From Chara braunii (lineage: Eukaryota; Streptophyta; Charophyceae; Charales; Characeae): a DNA stretch of 42,273 nt. The position numbers were made by a program, and so were the translations under genes. The notes beneath the pieces were generated by a model. That model had not been told where the DNA came from. It worked only from the letters and a program-made list of their open reading frames with translations, and did no database searches. Below are positions 21,827 to 30,816 of the stretch, piece after piece. How positions within the stretch are numbered: the stretch's first letter is position 1; each line of letters begins with the position of its first letter. Where the stretch lies: the NCBI GenBank assembly GCA_003427395.1, contig BFEA01000107.1, positions 216,149-258,421 of the forward strand, in the 5' to 3' direction.

Positions 21827-22544
21827 CTCCTTCCTCTTCTCAGTCCACCATCCCCCCCTCACCCTCTCGCTACCTGACTTCACTGTATCAGCAGACTACG
21901 AGAGAGTGGAATTGGTGAACTTTGGATCCAGACTCAACATTGGGCTTTAGAGTCTAGACATATGACGAGGGATTATCTGGGACTTGTACCGAAGACTTGG
22001 TGTTGACGACATTCCCATCTTCCCCCTCTTCTTCGTCTGATCCCCTCCTCTTCGTCTGTATATGGTGTGGACCTGGCGCATTCTTCCTGTGTGTAGCGCC
22101 AGGCCCCTTCACACCTTGTGATGAGGATGATGTATGTTTGGTCTGCATTGCGACATTGATTGGGCTAGTCATTGGTATTCTAGCATTCCGCTGCGCTGTC
22201 TTGTACTACGTGAGAGAGGTCAGTCCCAGTCAGGTCAGGGCTTATATCTAAGTCTTCCACTGCGCCACAATGTACATTGCTTGTTGAGATTCCACTAACA
22301 CCGCATTCAATTTGTCCATTCAGTCCTTTTTATCACATTGTGGATCCTTGGCTATACATACATTGCCCAACTGGGCACGTAACACATACACAACCTACGG
22401 GCACGCACATAGTACCTATACATTAGGGGGTCCATGGGGAGGGACCAGTCTCTGCCAGGTTCTCATGGTGTCTTCAGATAAGGCCTGTGATATACTTGGT
22501 ACGGGTTTAGGGTGAGTGAGGGGACTATAGAGAACTGCTAGTGC

Positions 22545-22800
22545 CTGGCGTCCGAAGTACCCGTGTGACATGGTTCGCCCGATCATGCTTCAATTGGGGC
22601 TGGGTGGGGTGGCTACTCAGCCATGATACCTATAACTGCTGTTTGGTCCAAGTCACCCCCTGGGGATGGAGGGGTGATAGTCCTAAGTGATTGACACTGA
22701 GGCAGGATACTGGGAATAGGGGTATGCTAGGAGAAACGATGAGAGGATAGGGTCGGGTGGCAGCTCCGCATGACAATTGTCAAGACAACCAGTAACTGAT
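22545..22800 (+). mobile_element. Retroposon family R, copy R1 (partial)
   Basis: GCCTGGCGTCCGAAGT, then GGGGCTGGG, TTTGGTCCAAGTCACC, GGTGATAGTCCT and ACACTGAGGCAGGATACTGG match copies R2-R5 in the same order. Both ends are missing here. Confidence 0.65.
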
Positions 22801-22807
22801 TGAGTCG

Positions 22808-23060
22808 GAATAGTACCAGGCGGCGAGTCGGCGACCCCCTGGAAAGCTTACCGGTTTCGGCATGGCTGGAATGTGAGCAAGTGGGAGCTTTGACGTCTTC
22901 GGGCCAGTGACAGGCATGAATGAAATACCACAGTGACTACCGTAACGGTGGTAAACCTCCCCGGTAGGCGTCCGCTCCAGCGTGGCCGAAATAGTACTGG
23001 GAAGAATGCCCCCCCTGGAACCTTTCCGGTTTCGGTGCTCCTATGACAGCAACGACCATA
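22808..23060. repeat. Imperfect tandem duplication, about 178 bp
   Basis: GGAATAGTACCAGG..CCCCCTGGAA..CCGGTTTCGG at 22808-22862 recurs as GAAATAGTACTGGG..CCCCCTGGAA..CCGGTTTCGG at 22988-23036. A related piece is at 20690-20720. No coding potential is seen. Confidence 0.7.
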
Positions 23061-23144
23061 GGTCGGAATCTGGTCTCTACAATAAGAGAGAAAGTAAGAA
23101 TAAAAGAAGAATTTGAAGTAGGGGGGAGGAGAAGCGGATAGGAA

Positions 23145-23148
<4 letters not shown>

Positions 23149-23216
<68 letters not shown>
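23149..23216. repeat. (GA)n microsatellite in a purine-rich tract
   Basis: A pure GA run sits within a purine-rich stretch spanning about 23060-23430. The minus-strand SLSLSL frames across it are artefacts. Confidence 0.95.
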
Positions 23217-23220
<4 letters not shown>

Positions 23221-23423
23221 AAGGAGAGCAAAGAGGCAAAGTGAGGGAGGGAGTCGGGGAGATGATTGGGGTAGAGTTCGGATTAAGAGGATGGAGAGAA
23301 AAGTGAGAAAGGTGGGGAGAAGAGGGTGCAAATCGAGAGGGTGATTGAGGACGGCCAGGGCCAAGATAAGGAGGAGAAGATGGAAAAAGGTTGAGAAAAG
23401 AATGACTGGGAATCTGTTTAAAA

Positions 23424-24215
23424 AAGGCAGAAGGGCAGTGCTCTGGGGCCTGGGCCCTCTGGTGGCGCCGCTGACACGGACAGCATCCAACGGCAAATGC
23501 AAACAGACATAACCACTGAATGGGAGGAGGTGAAAGCTCAGCTTGACCACCTCCACTCCTGATCAGAAATCCAACAAATCTTCCAACGATTTAACTCAAC
23601 CTGGCTTTGGGTTGTTCAAGGGGGAAGGATTGGGAGGGCGGAATAGAAATGGGGGCAAGGGGCAACTGCTGAGAACCAGGGGACAACCGGGGACTACCAC
23701 CTCCTGTCTCACGAATGGAGTCCGACCAAGCAGGAAGTGTCTGTCCCGTTGAGGCCACCCGAAGACTTCCCGGACCTGTTCCCCCCCTCCTCACAATGTC
23801 TGGTGGAATTGGGGCAGTATGGAATGGAATGAGGAATGGAAGATAGAACGGAGTGAGGGTCATATTGGCCTCGAAGTATAGGATCAGTGGCAACAAAAAC
23901 TGTCAAAACTATCATGGAATATTAAGGGTTTAGGGTTTTATGGGGAAGACAACCAGTGGAACTCGAGGCGTGGGGACAGGCAAGAGGATGGGTAGGGGGG
24001 TGAGGGTTGAGCAGCTAGTGGAGACGGGCAGTTCTGGCGGCCTACCTTAGGCTGAAGAGGCTCAACCGCACCCCCCCCTCTTCCCCCCCCCCCCTTTACA
24101 TAACCCAGTCAAACAATATCATCTGCGTTGTAAAAGGGACGTTGGACCCGTTTTCCAGCAGGTGCAGCTGCCCAGCAATATGTGGAGCCTCCCAGGAAAA
24201 AAGAAAAGAAAAGAA
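23424..24215 (+). mobile_element. LINE copy D, 3' fragment
   Basis: The start aligns with the ORF2 end of copies A and B (GRRAVLW, QTDITTEWEEV, LDHLHS-SEIQQIFQRF), with an in-frame TGA and TAG. It then runs through a 3' region to the family tail GTTGGACCCGTTTTCCAG (about 24145-24162) and an AAAAG-rich tail at 24197-24215. The terminal hairpin seen in copies A, C and G is absent. A target site duplication is not convincing: ATGACTG occurs on both sides, but out of register with the ends. Confidence 0.75.
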
Positions 24216-24708
24216 AAGATTAGGAAGAGATGACTGAGGGCTGCAAAATTGGGCCTACCCCTCACTTGTCAGCATCTCCAGTAGGGGCGGGGGGAGCGAT
24301 GGCACCGCTTGCCTTCGCCGTTCTCGCGCTCCTCGGCGCCTTCATCTGTTGGTCCATCCTGTCGCTGTCTTCGTGGTCCTCTTGTGTAGAGGGAGGAAAA
24401 AAACCTGCTTTGGTACCCATGTAACGGGAATTACCTGGATGGAAGATCCCATAACTGTTGAGAAGGAAGGAGGAAGAAGGTGGAGATGGAGATTGAGCTG
24501 AAGAGGGAGCACCACCAAGGACTCGCCGCGCATGTACTCCAAAACTGCACCATGAAGAATAAGCCAACTTACAGACTGCAGACAGGATATACCCCGCGCG
24601 GACTGACTGGACAGGATCAAATACGGTACCAACACAGTGTCATACGAAATGAACGTACGGTCTGAGTTCCGCTGCAACTCCCAGTTTGAATTTGTGTTGT
24701 GCGAAACA
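24216..24708. other. No gene recognised
   Basis: A 64-codon frame at 24230-24424 contains a hydrophobic stretch (LAFAVLALLGAFICW), but it starts directly at a LINE tail and resembles no family I know. The minus-strand frames are no better supported. Confidence 0.45.
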
Positions 24709-24712
24709 TTAA

Positions 24713-24855
24713 ACCACCAGTACTTGGGCACTGCGCGCCGCGCCGGCCGCCCAAATCTTGAAGCAGCGCGGGCTGTCGATTCGATTTATCGACGGCCCGC
24801 CGGCCGCAGAAATCGCGTAGCGTTAACGCTAAGGCGTCGCCCAGGTACTGGTGGT
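24713..24855. mobile_element. TTAA-flanked foldback MITE, copy 1 (143 bp)
   Basis: Ends ACCACCAGTACTTGGGC and GCCCAGGTACTGGTGGT form a terminal inverted repeat with one mismatch. TTAA flanks both sides (24709-24712 and 24856-24859). The interior is GC-rich and can fold: GCGGGC.GTCGAT pairs with ATCGAC.GCCCGC near 24767-24800, and TAGCGTTAACGCTA is a perfect palindrome near 24818-24831. No transposase is present. A second copy with matching ends lies at 40858-41057. Confidence 0.85.
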
Positions 24856-24859
24856 TTAA

Positions 24860-25198
24860 ACCACCCGTACGTTTCCCAGCCATTTTTCGCCAACTGGCCT
24901 TGCATGCAGCCGCAACTTTCAGGGGTAGGCAGCCGGAGCAAAATGACTGGCGCCACCAGCCAAAAGGGGAGGCCCACGCATGTTCGTTACTTTTGGCGCG
25001 CAGGGCGTTCGGAGCCCCGGGCAAAAGTGTCGCGGAAGGAGTCTGTTTTCCTCCTGTGTCTCACAGAATTTTCCCAAATAATTGCGGCTGTTGTTGCACA
25101 GGTAATCAAAGCCAAGGAGAATTCTAACACTGGCCCTGGCCAGGGATTGTATTGTACCTGTATTGCATGGTAGTGAGGCTATCTACCCCTCCCTGGAA
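24860..25198. other. No gene recognised
   Basis: GC-rich sequence follows the foldback element. It begins ACCACCCGTACG, resembling the foldback terminus, but no partner end is visible. Overlapping frames on both strands have no recognisable domain. Confidence 0.4.
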
Positions 25199-25520
25199 CT
25201 GTCCGTATTTTCTATTCAATTATTTTCAATATGATAATCACATTTGCATGACATTGTTCTTTAGGGGCAAGGCCCAACTAGCAAAGAGGATCAGATTGAA
25301 CGCCATGCATTTGGACATGTTTGTGGAGAGGTGCAGAAAATCGCTATTGATCTGCTTTTCTGCAGAGCTGTCTGAATTTTCTATTCAATACCACATTTGC
25401 ATGACATTGTTCTTTAGGGCCAAGGCCCAATTAGCAAAGAGGATTGGATTGAACGCCATGAATCTGGACGTGTTTGTGGAGAGGTGCAGAATAGAAAATC
25501 ACCTTTGATCTGCTTTTCTG
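25199..25520. repeat. Tandem duplication, about 155-170 bp
   Basis: Two copies share TTTTCTATTCAAT, CACATTTGCATGACATTGTT (25239 and 25392), AGCAAAGAGGAT, TTTGTGGAGAGGTGCAGAA and GATCTGCTTTTCTGCA. The 118-aa frame over them repeats the same peptide and is probably not a gene. Confidence 0.9.
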
Positions 25521-25529
25521 CATCTTTGT

Positions 25530-26447
25530 TTGCATAAATCCTTTCCAGATTCAGGGGCTTCATCCAGTCCTCGCCGCTAGTGGGACCTTGCCCCGGGATG
25601 CAGAGCCTGATAATTGCCAACTGAAGCTCCACGAGACTCCATTGAAGCAAATGCCAAAATCTCAATTACAAAAAAAAAGGAAAGAGAAAACACTATGGCA
25701 GCCTGTTCCCCTATTCCTTCATCATGATGTGGGACTTTTCCCAAGAAATGTCCCAATCCTTTCAGCTACAATCAATTATAGCTAAAAGTACTAGTTATAG
25801 GGAATAGCAGATAGCTACACTTGGCAGATTTTCAAATGGAAAACCAACAAAGCAACACAGCTGAAACACAGGAAAAGGGAAAGTTTTTTTTTTTTTTGAA
25901 GAAAAGGGAAAGTTGCAAGCTTTTTTTTTTAATTTATTTAAACACCCGCAACAACAGATAGGAGTGGTGATAAAAGCACACACTCCTGCAAACCTGATGG
26001 AAAAGCTTCCAAAAACTTGCGAAAAAATAAATAAATAAAAGAAAATGGTCTTGTCCAGTAGAGGTGGATCCTGCAATAGTTCACAGAAGAGTTTCCATCC
26101 TTTTTTTTTTTTTTTATACAAAAAATGCCTGTGTCAACAGATAGGATTTTTTTTTTTTTTTTTGTGGGAGACTTTTCATACTTGTTGCACCTTCAACTTG
26201 AAGATATCCAAAGGGGGAAAAAAAGAAGATTTTTGAAGATTTGATGGCAAACAAAAATTCAAAATGAATTTTAATTGAAGTAAAAGAAAGAAGTTTAAAG
26301 AACTGTTACGTCTATAGCCTTAGGAGTAGTGATAGGTAAAAAAAAAAAAAAAAAACGATAGGTAGGCCGTGAAAGCTGAAAGAATTTGAGATAAGAATAT
26401 AGACTAACTCCAGTTATTAAAAAAAAAAAAAAAAAAAAAAAAAAGGG
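25530..26447. other. Intergenic, with poly-A and poly-T runs
   Basis: AT-rich DNA has several A or T homopolymers (25878-25889, 26101-26115, 26149-26163, 26338-26355, 26419-26444) that look like old retroposon tails. No coding frame or intact element is recognised. Confidence 0.5.
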
Positions 26448-26630
26448 GATCGCAAATTTGCCCTCAGCTTCAGTGAACTCTCCACCCTGTCTAGCCCAAT
26501 TTAAAACAGATCGCAAATTTGCCCTCAGCTTCATTGAACTGTCCTTTCTGTCTAGCCCAATTTAAAACGGATCACAAATTTGCCCTCCTCTTCAGTGAAC
26601 TGTCCGCACTGCCTTGCCCAATTTCATCTT
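26448..26630. repeat. 61-bp minisatellite, three copies
   Basis: Units start at 26448, 26509 and 26570, each with GATCRCAAATTTGCCCTC, GTGAACTSTCC and GCCCAATTT. The period is exactly 61 bp and the third unit is the most diverged. A poly-A run at 26419-26444 precedes the array. Confidence 0.92.
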
Positions 26631-27329
26631 TGTCCCTCACCGTCCCTACCTCTTCCCCTGACCTCCCTCTAATCTGGCAACTGCTTTACAAGGGCCTACC
26701 CTCTTCACCCGAATAGAACACACCTTTATTATAGCTGTATTTGGTCAGCATTCAATCCCCATAGAGTAGTATTGACAGTGCATTCCATTCAGGTGACATG
26801 CATGTTCTAGCAGAAAATACCACCACACGCTACGCCAGTGGGCCGTACTGCAGAGAGGAGGTCCCCAAAAACAACGCTAGAGTTGGACCCCACAGGAACC
26901 GCAAAACTGTTTCCAGGACCCCACAGCCTGCAGCAGATGTCCACCGAAAGGTGAAGTTTCTCCCGCAAACTGTTTTCTGGGACCCCCAGACTGAAGATTG
27001 CGGCTTGGAAAAACATAGTTTTCTGTTTTCACATAGTCCGCAGCCTGGAAAGGTCTCACAGGAGTATTCCTCACCGCAATTTTGTGCCGTGTGTCGTCCC
27101 TGGAAAAGTCCCGGAAAAGTCTCACGGAAGGCAGCAGCCAATAGTGGCCAAGAGTGCCACGAAAAAAAAAGGAAAAACGAAGAAAACAAGAACAAAACAA
27201 ATGAGTGCCGATGGAGAAAGGCAACGACTGGCTCAACTGATTTCCAAAGGGTTTCCACGGCGCATTTGGTCCTCCGCGGTGTGGTTCCCGCAAAACTGCT
27301 TTCCAGCTTTCCAAAATTCTTAAGTCGCT
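26631..27329. other. Unclassified repeat-like DNA, no gene recognised
   Basis: A phrase CGCAAAACTGTTTTCC..GGACCCC and close variants occur near 26900, 26970 and 27292, suggesting an old dispersed repeat. A 194-aa plus frame (26798-27382) and two minus frames (26830-27393, 26877-27314) overlap completely. Mutual overlap, a poly-lysine stretch from an A run and no known domain argue against a gene. Confidence 0.45.
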
Positions 27330-27727
27330 CAGGCCATTCCGAGTTCCCCCTGGCCTTGGGTAAGCTAGGGGAAGGACGGTAAGACTGCTTCAAAGGGTGC
27401 TACCCTGTCTGAAACCTACGGCCCAGAGTCTCTTGGGGCCTGTAGTAGATTGTCTGGGCCTGGCGTCCGAAGTTCCCGTTCGACAAGGCTCGTCCGATTC
27501 CGCTTCCACCAGGGCTGGGCAACCTATCAGCGCTGGTGCCTATCACTGCTGTTCAGTCCAAGTTACCTGCCCATTGGTAGGGTAATGGTCCTGAGTGCTG
27601 GTCACACTGAGGTAGGATACTGGGATAGGGGGTGCGCTAGGAGTATTGACGTGAGGATGGGATGGGAGGTGGTCTCATATTCCAGGACACCCACGGCCAA
27701 CTGCTCCAGGTGATCACTGTGTACGCA
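27330..27727 (+). mobile_element. Retroposon family R, copy R2
   Basis: This matches R4 (minus, 32327-32940) over its length: GGGTAAGCTAGGGGAAGGAC, CTGGGCCTGGCGTCCGAAGT, GGGCTGGGCAACCTATCAG, TGCCCATTGGTAGGG and TGACGTGAGGATGGGATGGG. The 5' part with the TATATATAA motif is absent. Confidence 0.75.
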
Positions 27728-28015
27728 GTGACTGGCACTCAGGACCATTGCCCTACCAACGGGCAGGCAAGTTGGACCGAACAGAGCAGTGATAGGCACC
27801 AGGGCTGGTAGATTGCCCAGCCATGGTGGAAGCGGAATCAGACGAACCTTGTCGAACGGGAACTTCGGACTCCAGGCCCAGACAATGAACTACAGGCCCC
27901 ATATATATAGCCACCAGACAGTTCTATCCGAATGTCAGTAGGAACTGCACCCAATGGCACCCTATCCAACCTACCTGAACCTACTGGACCCCACCAGTGA
28001 CTAGCTCCCCAGCCT
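27728..28015 (-). mobile_element. Retroposon family R, copy R3, inverted beside R2
   Basis: The reverse complement of 27728-27900 matches R2 at 27435-27605, giving a large imperfect hairpin with arms of about 170 bp and a spacer of about 122 bp. Farther on it carries GGCTATATATA and CAGTTCCTACTGACATTCGG, also in R4. Relative to R4, about 150 bp is missing between those parts. Confidence 0.75.
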
Positions 28016-28016
28016 G

Positions 28017-28225
28017 TTTTTTTTTGTTTTTTTTTTTTGAAAACTTCTGAGCAGGAAAAACCTACTTACCGAGAAGATACGAGCATCCTCAGTAAGTAGG
28101 GCCCTGCGTTGAAGGCTCCATCTATTGGTGGGGAGCTGTACCTGCTGGAAATCGGGTCGAGCGTCCCTCTACAATGATGTGATGTGTATGAGCTGGAAAA
28201 TGGGTCCAGCGTCCCTATACAGTGA
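28017..28225 (-). mobile_element. LINE copy G, 3' tail only
   Basis: On the minus strand it has two CTGGACCC..TTTCCAG-type stems, CACCAATAGATGGAGCC, then a long terminal hairpin, then poly-A (poly-T at 28017-28038 on +). It is a severely 5'-truncated insertion. No target site duplication was identified. Confidence 0.78.
28061..28100 (-). promoter_or_regulatory. 3'-tail stem-loop of LINE G
   Basis: On the minus strand, CCTACTTACTGAGGA pairs with TTCTCGGTAAGTAGG, a 15-bp stem with two wobbles. The loop is TGCTCGTATC. Its arms are unrelated in sequence to those of copies A and C, but loop and position match. Confidence 0.7.
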
Positions 28226-28624
28226 TGACTGTATATTCCTATAGAGCAATCTAAAATTGCCATGCCACAAAATCGTAACAGAGTTATTCATCCACGAAAT
28301 CCAAACAGAAAGACCTGTATGCGCTGTGTATCAACGAATCTACACACAAAACCCTACCACTTGTGTGATGTGTGTGCACAGAGTCAATCAACCCTAAAAA
28401 AAAAACTATCAATGCAGTATATGATCAGAACAACGAATCCAGAGTCCTTTATGCAAAAGAGTGTGATGATGTGAATCCGAAGAGCGCAGGGGCATTGATT
28501 ACTTCCCTACACAAGGGAAGGATTGACCTCCTGCGAGTGAAATGCGAGTGAAATGATATCGAGGCGAGAAGCATCTTCTGTAATCATTCCACCATAAGCC
28601 CGAGGCAGCAGCAACTGCCATGAA
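28226..28624. other. No gene recognised
   Basis: A 70-codon frame at 28262-28474 has two CxxC pairs (TCMRCVS, CDVCAQ) spaced about 20 residues apart, which could be chance. Nothing else stands out. Confidence 0.4.
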
Positions 28625-29193
28625 CTACCCTACTCCTCTCCTCTGCCAGACACTCTCCATATCAAGTTTGGAAGAGGGGAGGAGATTAAACCACTTATTG
28701 TCTCCCCCACCACCCCGACCGCCGTCCAAATCTGCTTGTGGGATGCTGCTGCCATGGACGTCTCCACCAATCCCCTCGACGTCACCGCTCTCCACGTCGC
28801 TGCTGTCATGATCGCCACCTCCGTGCTCGTCATAATTGTTGTTGTTGTCAGTGTTGTTGTTGTTGTTGTTACCGCCGTCGCTGTTGGTGTTGCTGTCCCC
28901 CGTCTCATCCTGCTTGCCCATCTCACCCAATCCCCCCTCACCTTCATCTTTGTTGTTGTTGTTGTTGTTGTTGTTGGCACCATCGCTGTTGTTGTTGTTG
29001 TTGTCGCTGTTCACACCCCCAATCCCCCCGACGTCACCACACACTGCCCCGCTGCTGCCGTTGTTGCCACCACCGTCTTCGTCAGCGTCGTTGTTGTTGT
29101 TGTTGTTGTTGTCGTTGTTGTCAGCATTCTCCCCTCTCTCCACCATGCCATTGGTGTTCTCTCCCCTCTCCTCCATCGCGTTGGTGTTGCCGT

Positions 29194-29230
<37 letters not shown>

Positions 29231-29410
29231 CTCCTCCTTCACTCCTATCTCACCCAGTTCGCCCATTCGCTGCTCGCCGTCGTTGTTAAATTCGCTATTG
29301 TTGTTGTTGTCAATGTTGTTAGTGTCCTTGTTGTTGTCGACCATCCCACCCTTCTCTCCAATCCCGCCCATTCCTTGCCTCTCCTCTGCCCACCCCTGCT
29401 TCTCCTCCAA
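28625..29410 (-). CDS. Asn-rich low-complexity open frame (doubtful gene)
   Basis: This 261-codon frame is the longest non-transposon frame in the window. It is built from Asn runs of up to 12, encoded by AAC repeats, alternating with Asp/Glu/Gly-rich segments that repeat loosely (GENTNGMVERGENADN, GDVGGIGG and GDVEGIGG, GLGEMGKQDE and ELGEIGVKEE). There is no signal peptide, membrane segment or known domain. The plus strand is equally open as Val-rich and Leu-rich frames, which is what a (GTT)n-rich tract produces. A SINE tail of CAA-rich sequence abuts it at about 29400-29440, so the tract may be an expanded repeat. I favour non-coding. Confidence 0.2.
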
Positions 29411-29440
29411 TATTGTTGTTGTAGATGTTGTTGTTGATAC
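28826..29440. repeat. (GTT)n-rich compound microsatellite tract
   Basis: GTT runs (about 28845-28870, 28950-28976, 28987-29004, 29089-29120, 29195-29231, 29297-29312, 29411-29436) alternate with C-rich segments that themselves recur (CTCCCCTCTC.CCA, CCCATCTCACCCAATCCC). Confidence 0.85.
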
Positions 29441-30004
29441 TGTTTTGTGTGTATATTCTGTGAATCTGTGTAGACAGTATCATGTGTGAAGACTTGTGTA
29501 TGTAACCTGTAGGCGATATATAATTCGCAAGCTATGTGTGTATGCCCGAAAGCTATGTGTAGTCTGTGAATCATGTGTGTGTATCGAGGAGAGAACGGGG
29601 CCAGCTGGACAAGGACCCCCCCCAAGGACTGAACCAAGCTTGAACCCGTAACCTTGTAACATGTAATCCAAGACTCTACCATATGAGCAACTACCGGAAA
29701 TGGAATGAACGTGTGATATGCCGGACTGGGGAGAACATCAGAACACCCGAGACCAACACCCCAAGCAAACCCTGTGAAACCCACAACCAACATACAACAC
29801 CGTGGACAACCCTTCGGTGGTGCGCAGGCAGTGTCTGTAATAGTACCATGCGTCAGCCCAAGGGGATATGTGTCCAGCCGTGCGTCAATCTAACGCCCTG
29901 CCGGTGTCCATGCGCAAGGCAGCGGGGTTTTGAACCCGCAACCTTCTACCACAATGCGCATTTCCAACCGGTGCTCTAACCACTAAGCTACATCAACTGG
30001 ACTT
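29440..30004 (-). mobile_element. SINE family S, copy S2 (two tRNA-like units)
   Basis: Read on the minus strand, the head has an A box TAGCTTAGTGG (29980-29990 on +) and a B box GTTCAAAAC (29927-29935). A conserved linker follows (GGCTGGACACAT, ACAGACACTGCCTGCGCACC). A second tRNA-like unit then has TTGCTCATATGGTAGAGTC and GGGTTCAAGC (29638-29645). The tail is rich in ACACATAG words and ends in CAA repeats. Copies S1 and S3 have the same order. Confidence 0.8.
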
Positions 30005-30040
30005 AATTGTTACCATTCTCGGTTATGGCTGACAGCAGTG

Positions 30041-30640
30041 CTTTTTTTATTTATTTATTTATTTTTATAAAAAAACACCCCCACCGGTGCCACCCTGGGA
30101 GAGACTCCATCTATTGGTGGGAGCATCACCTGCTGGAAAACGGGTCCAGCGTCCCATGTACAAAATGTAATCGGGGAACATCAGAGAACATCAGAGAACC
30201 TCAGAGAAGCAATCCTGCCAGCATTGATTACCCTGGAATACAGGGGATTGACTGAGCAGGACATTTGGAAAAACTTGAGAGAGTGATTTTTTAGAACAAC
30301 AACCAGAGAACATCTGCCAGTATTGACAACAACCAGAGAACATTTGCCAGTATTGACTGCTCTGGGCTCCAGAACCAAAACAGCCGTCCCTAATCTGAAG
30401 ACACCATGGGCATCCAGCTGATCCCCTTCCTCTTCTGTATCTGTTCATCAGGTCAGGGGCCGGGGGGAGCCACTGGGGGGTACCAGTGGGTCCTCCCATC
30501 ACCCTGCCCTTCCTCGAACGGTCCCCTTGCAGACATGCAACCATGCAGCCCTCTGCCGGATGTAACCAGCTGTCATCCTTCCTCGCTGTATCAGAATGTT
30601 GGACTCTCACCTTTTTACACCTGAGGATTCCCAGCTTGGA
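30041..30640 (-). mobile_element. LINE copy F, 3' fragment
   Basis: The minus strand matches the LINE A 3' region (GATACAGC..GGAAGGATGAC, GGACCCACTGGT, TCCTGCTCAGTCAATC, CAATGCTGGCAGGA), then CTGGACCCGTTTTCCAG and CACCAATAGATGGAG, ending in an A-rich tail (T-rich on + at 30041-30075). It holds a private 30-bp tandem duplication (CCAGAGAACAT.TGCCAGTATT, 30300-30355). The loop TGCTCKTATC is absent. A 206-aa minus frame across it is incidental. Similarity may extend to about 30760. Confidence 0.78.
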
Positions 30641-30782
30641 ATGCACCGCTTGATTTTTGAAGACTTTCCACCTATTGACATTGACCCATCCCAACATTTT
30701 CTCACAAAACCTCCCCTTTATCGGATTCCCATATTCCTCAACCCGTACTGTTATAGGTGATACACGCTCACCATCTACTGAG

Positions 30783-30783
<1 letters not shown>

Positions 30784-30815
<32 letters not shown>
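30784..30815. repeat. (CA)n microsatellite
   Basis: A pure CA/AC run after CTCACACACAC. It is the source of the VCVC and THTH frames that overlap it. Confidence 0.95.

Positions 30816-30816
<1 letters not shown>

Larger units (their letters stand above)
20794..22384 (+). mobile_element. Solo LTR (about 1.59 kb)
   Basis: The element begins TGTTACATG and ends ACGTAACA, giving the 6-bp terminal inverted repeat TGTTAC/GTAACA usual for LTRs, and is flanked by the 5-bp duplication CATAC. Inside, in order, are a hairpin-forming minisatellite (20816-21053), a TATA box (21210-21217), a GA microsatellite with a 180-bp assembly gap (21520-21820) and about 560 bp with no recognisable coding sequence. 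There is no gag-pol and no second LTR nearby. Recombination between two LTRs is the usual origin of such a structure. Length is uncertain because of the gap. Orientation is taken from the TATA box. Confidence 0.75.
20297..22435 (+). mobile_element. SINE family S, copy S4 (partial, split by solo LTR)
   Basis: From GTTGTATGTTGGGTCTTGA onward this matches the second half of SINE copies S1-S3, including a tRNA-like B box GTTCGAGTC at 20461-20469 and a tail rich in ACACATAC words. The first tRNA-like unit is missing. A solo LTR sits in the tail at 20794-22384, and SINE-like tail sequence resumes at 22385. A segment at 20690-20730 (CGTGGCTGGAATAGTACCGG) is shared with 22808-23000. Confidence 0.6.

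Noticed and set aside
21497-21883. Arg-Glu and Ser-Leu repeat proteins
   Set aside because: Pure translation of the GA microsatellite across an N gap.
20794-22300. LTR ending at CCACTAACA (22300)
   Set aside because: TAACA also occurs there, but the flanking five bases do not match. The end at 22384 gives both a 6-bp inverted end and an exact CATAC duplication.
23424-24230. Target site duplication ATGACTG around LINE D
   Set aside because: Only 7 bp match and they are not adjacent to the element ends.
24230-24424. 64-aa membrane microprotein
   Set aside because: It has one hydrophobic stretch but begins at a LINE tail, with no homology or context to support it.
26798-27393. 194-aa plus frame and 187-aa minus frame
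   Set aside because: They overlap each other almost completely, carry no domain, and lie in repeat-like DNA.
28736-29437. Val-rich and Leu-rich plus-strand frames (up to 233 aa)
   Set aside because: They arise from GTT repeats read in different phases, and all three frames are open for the same reason.
30191-30811. 206-aa minus-strand protein
   Set aside because: It spans a CA microsatellite and the LINE F 3' region, and the homologous region in LINE A is not open.
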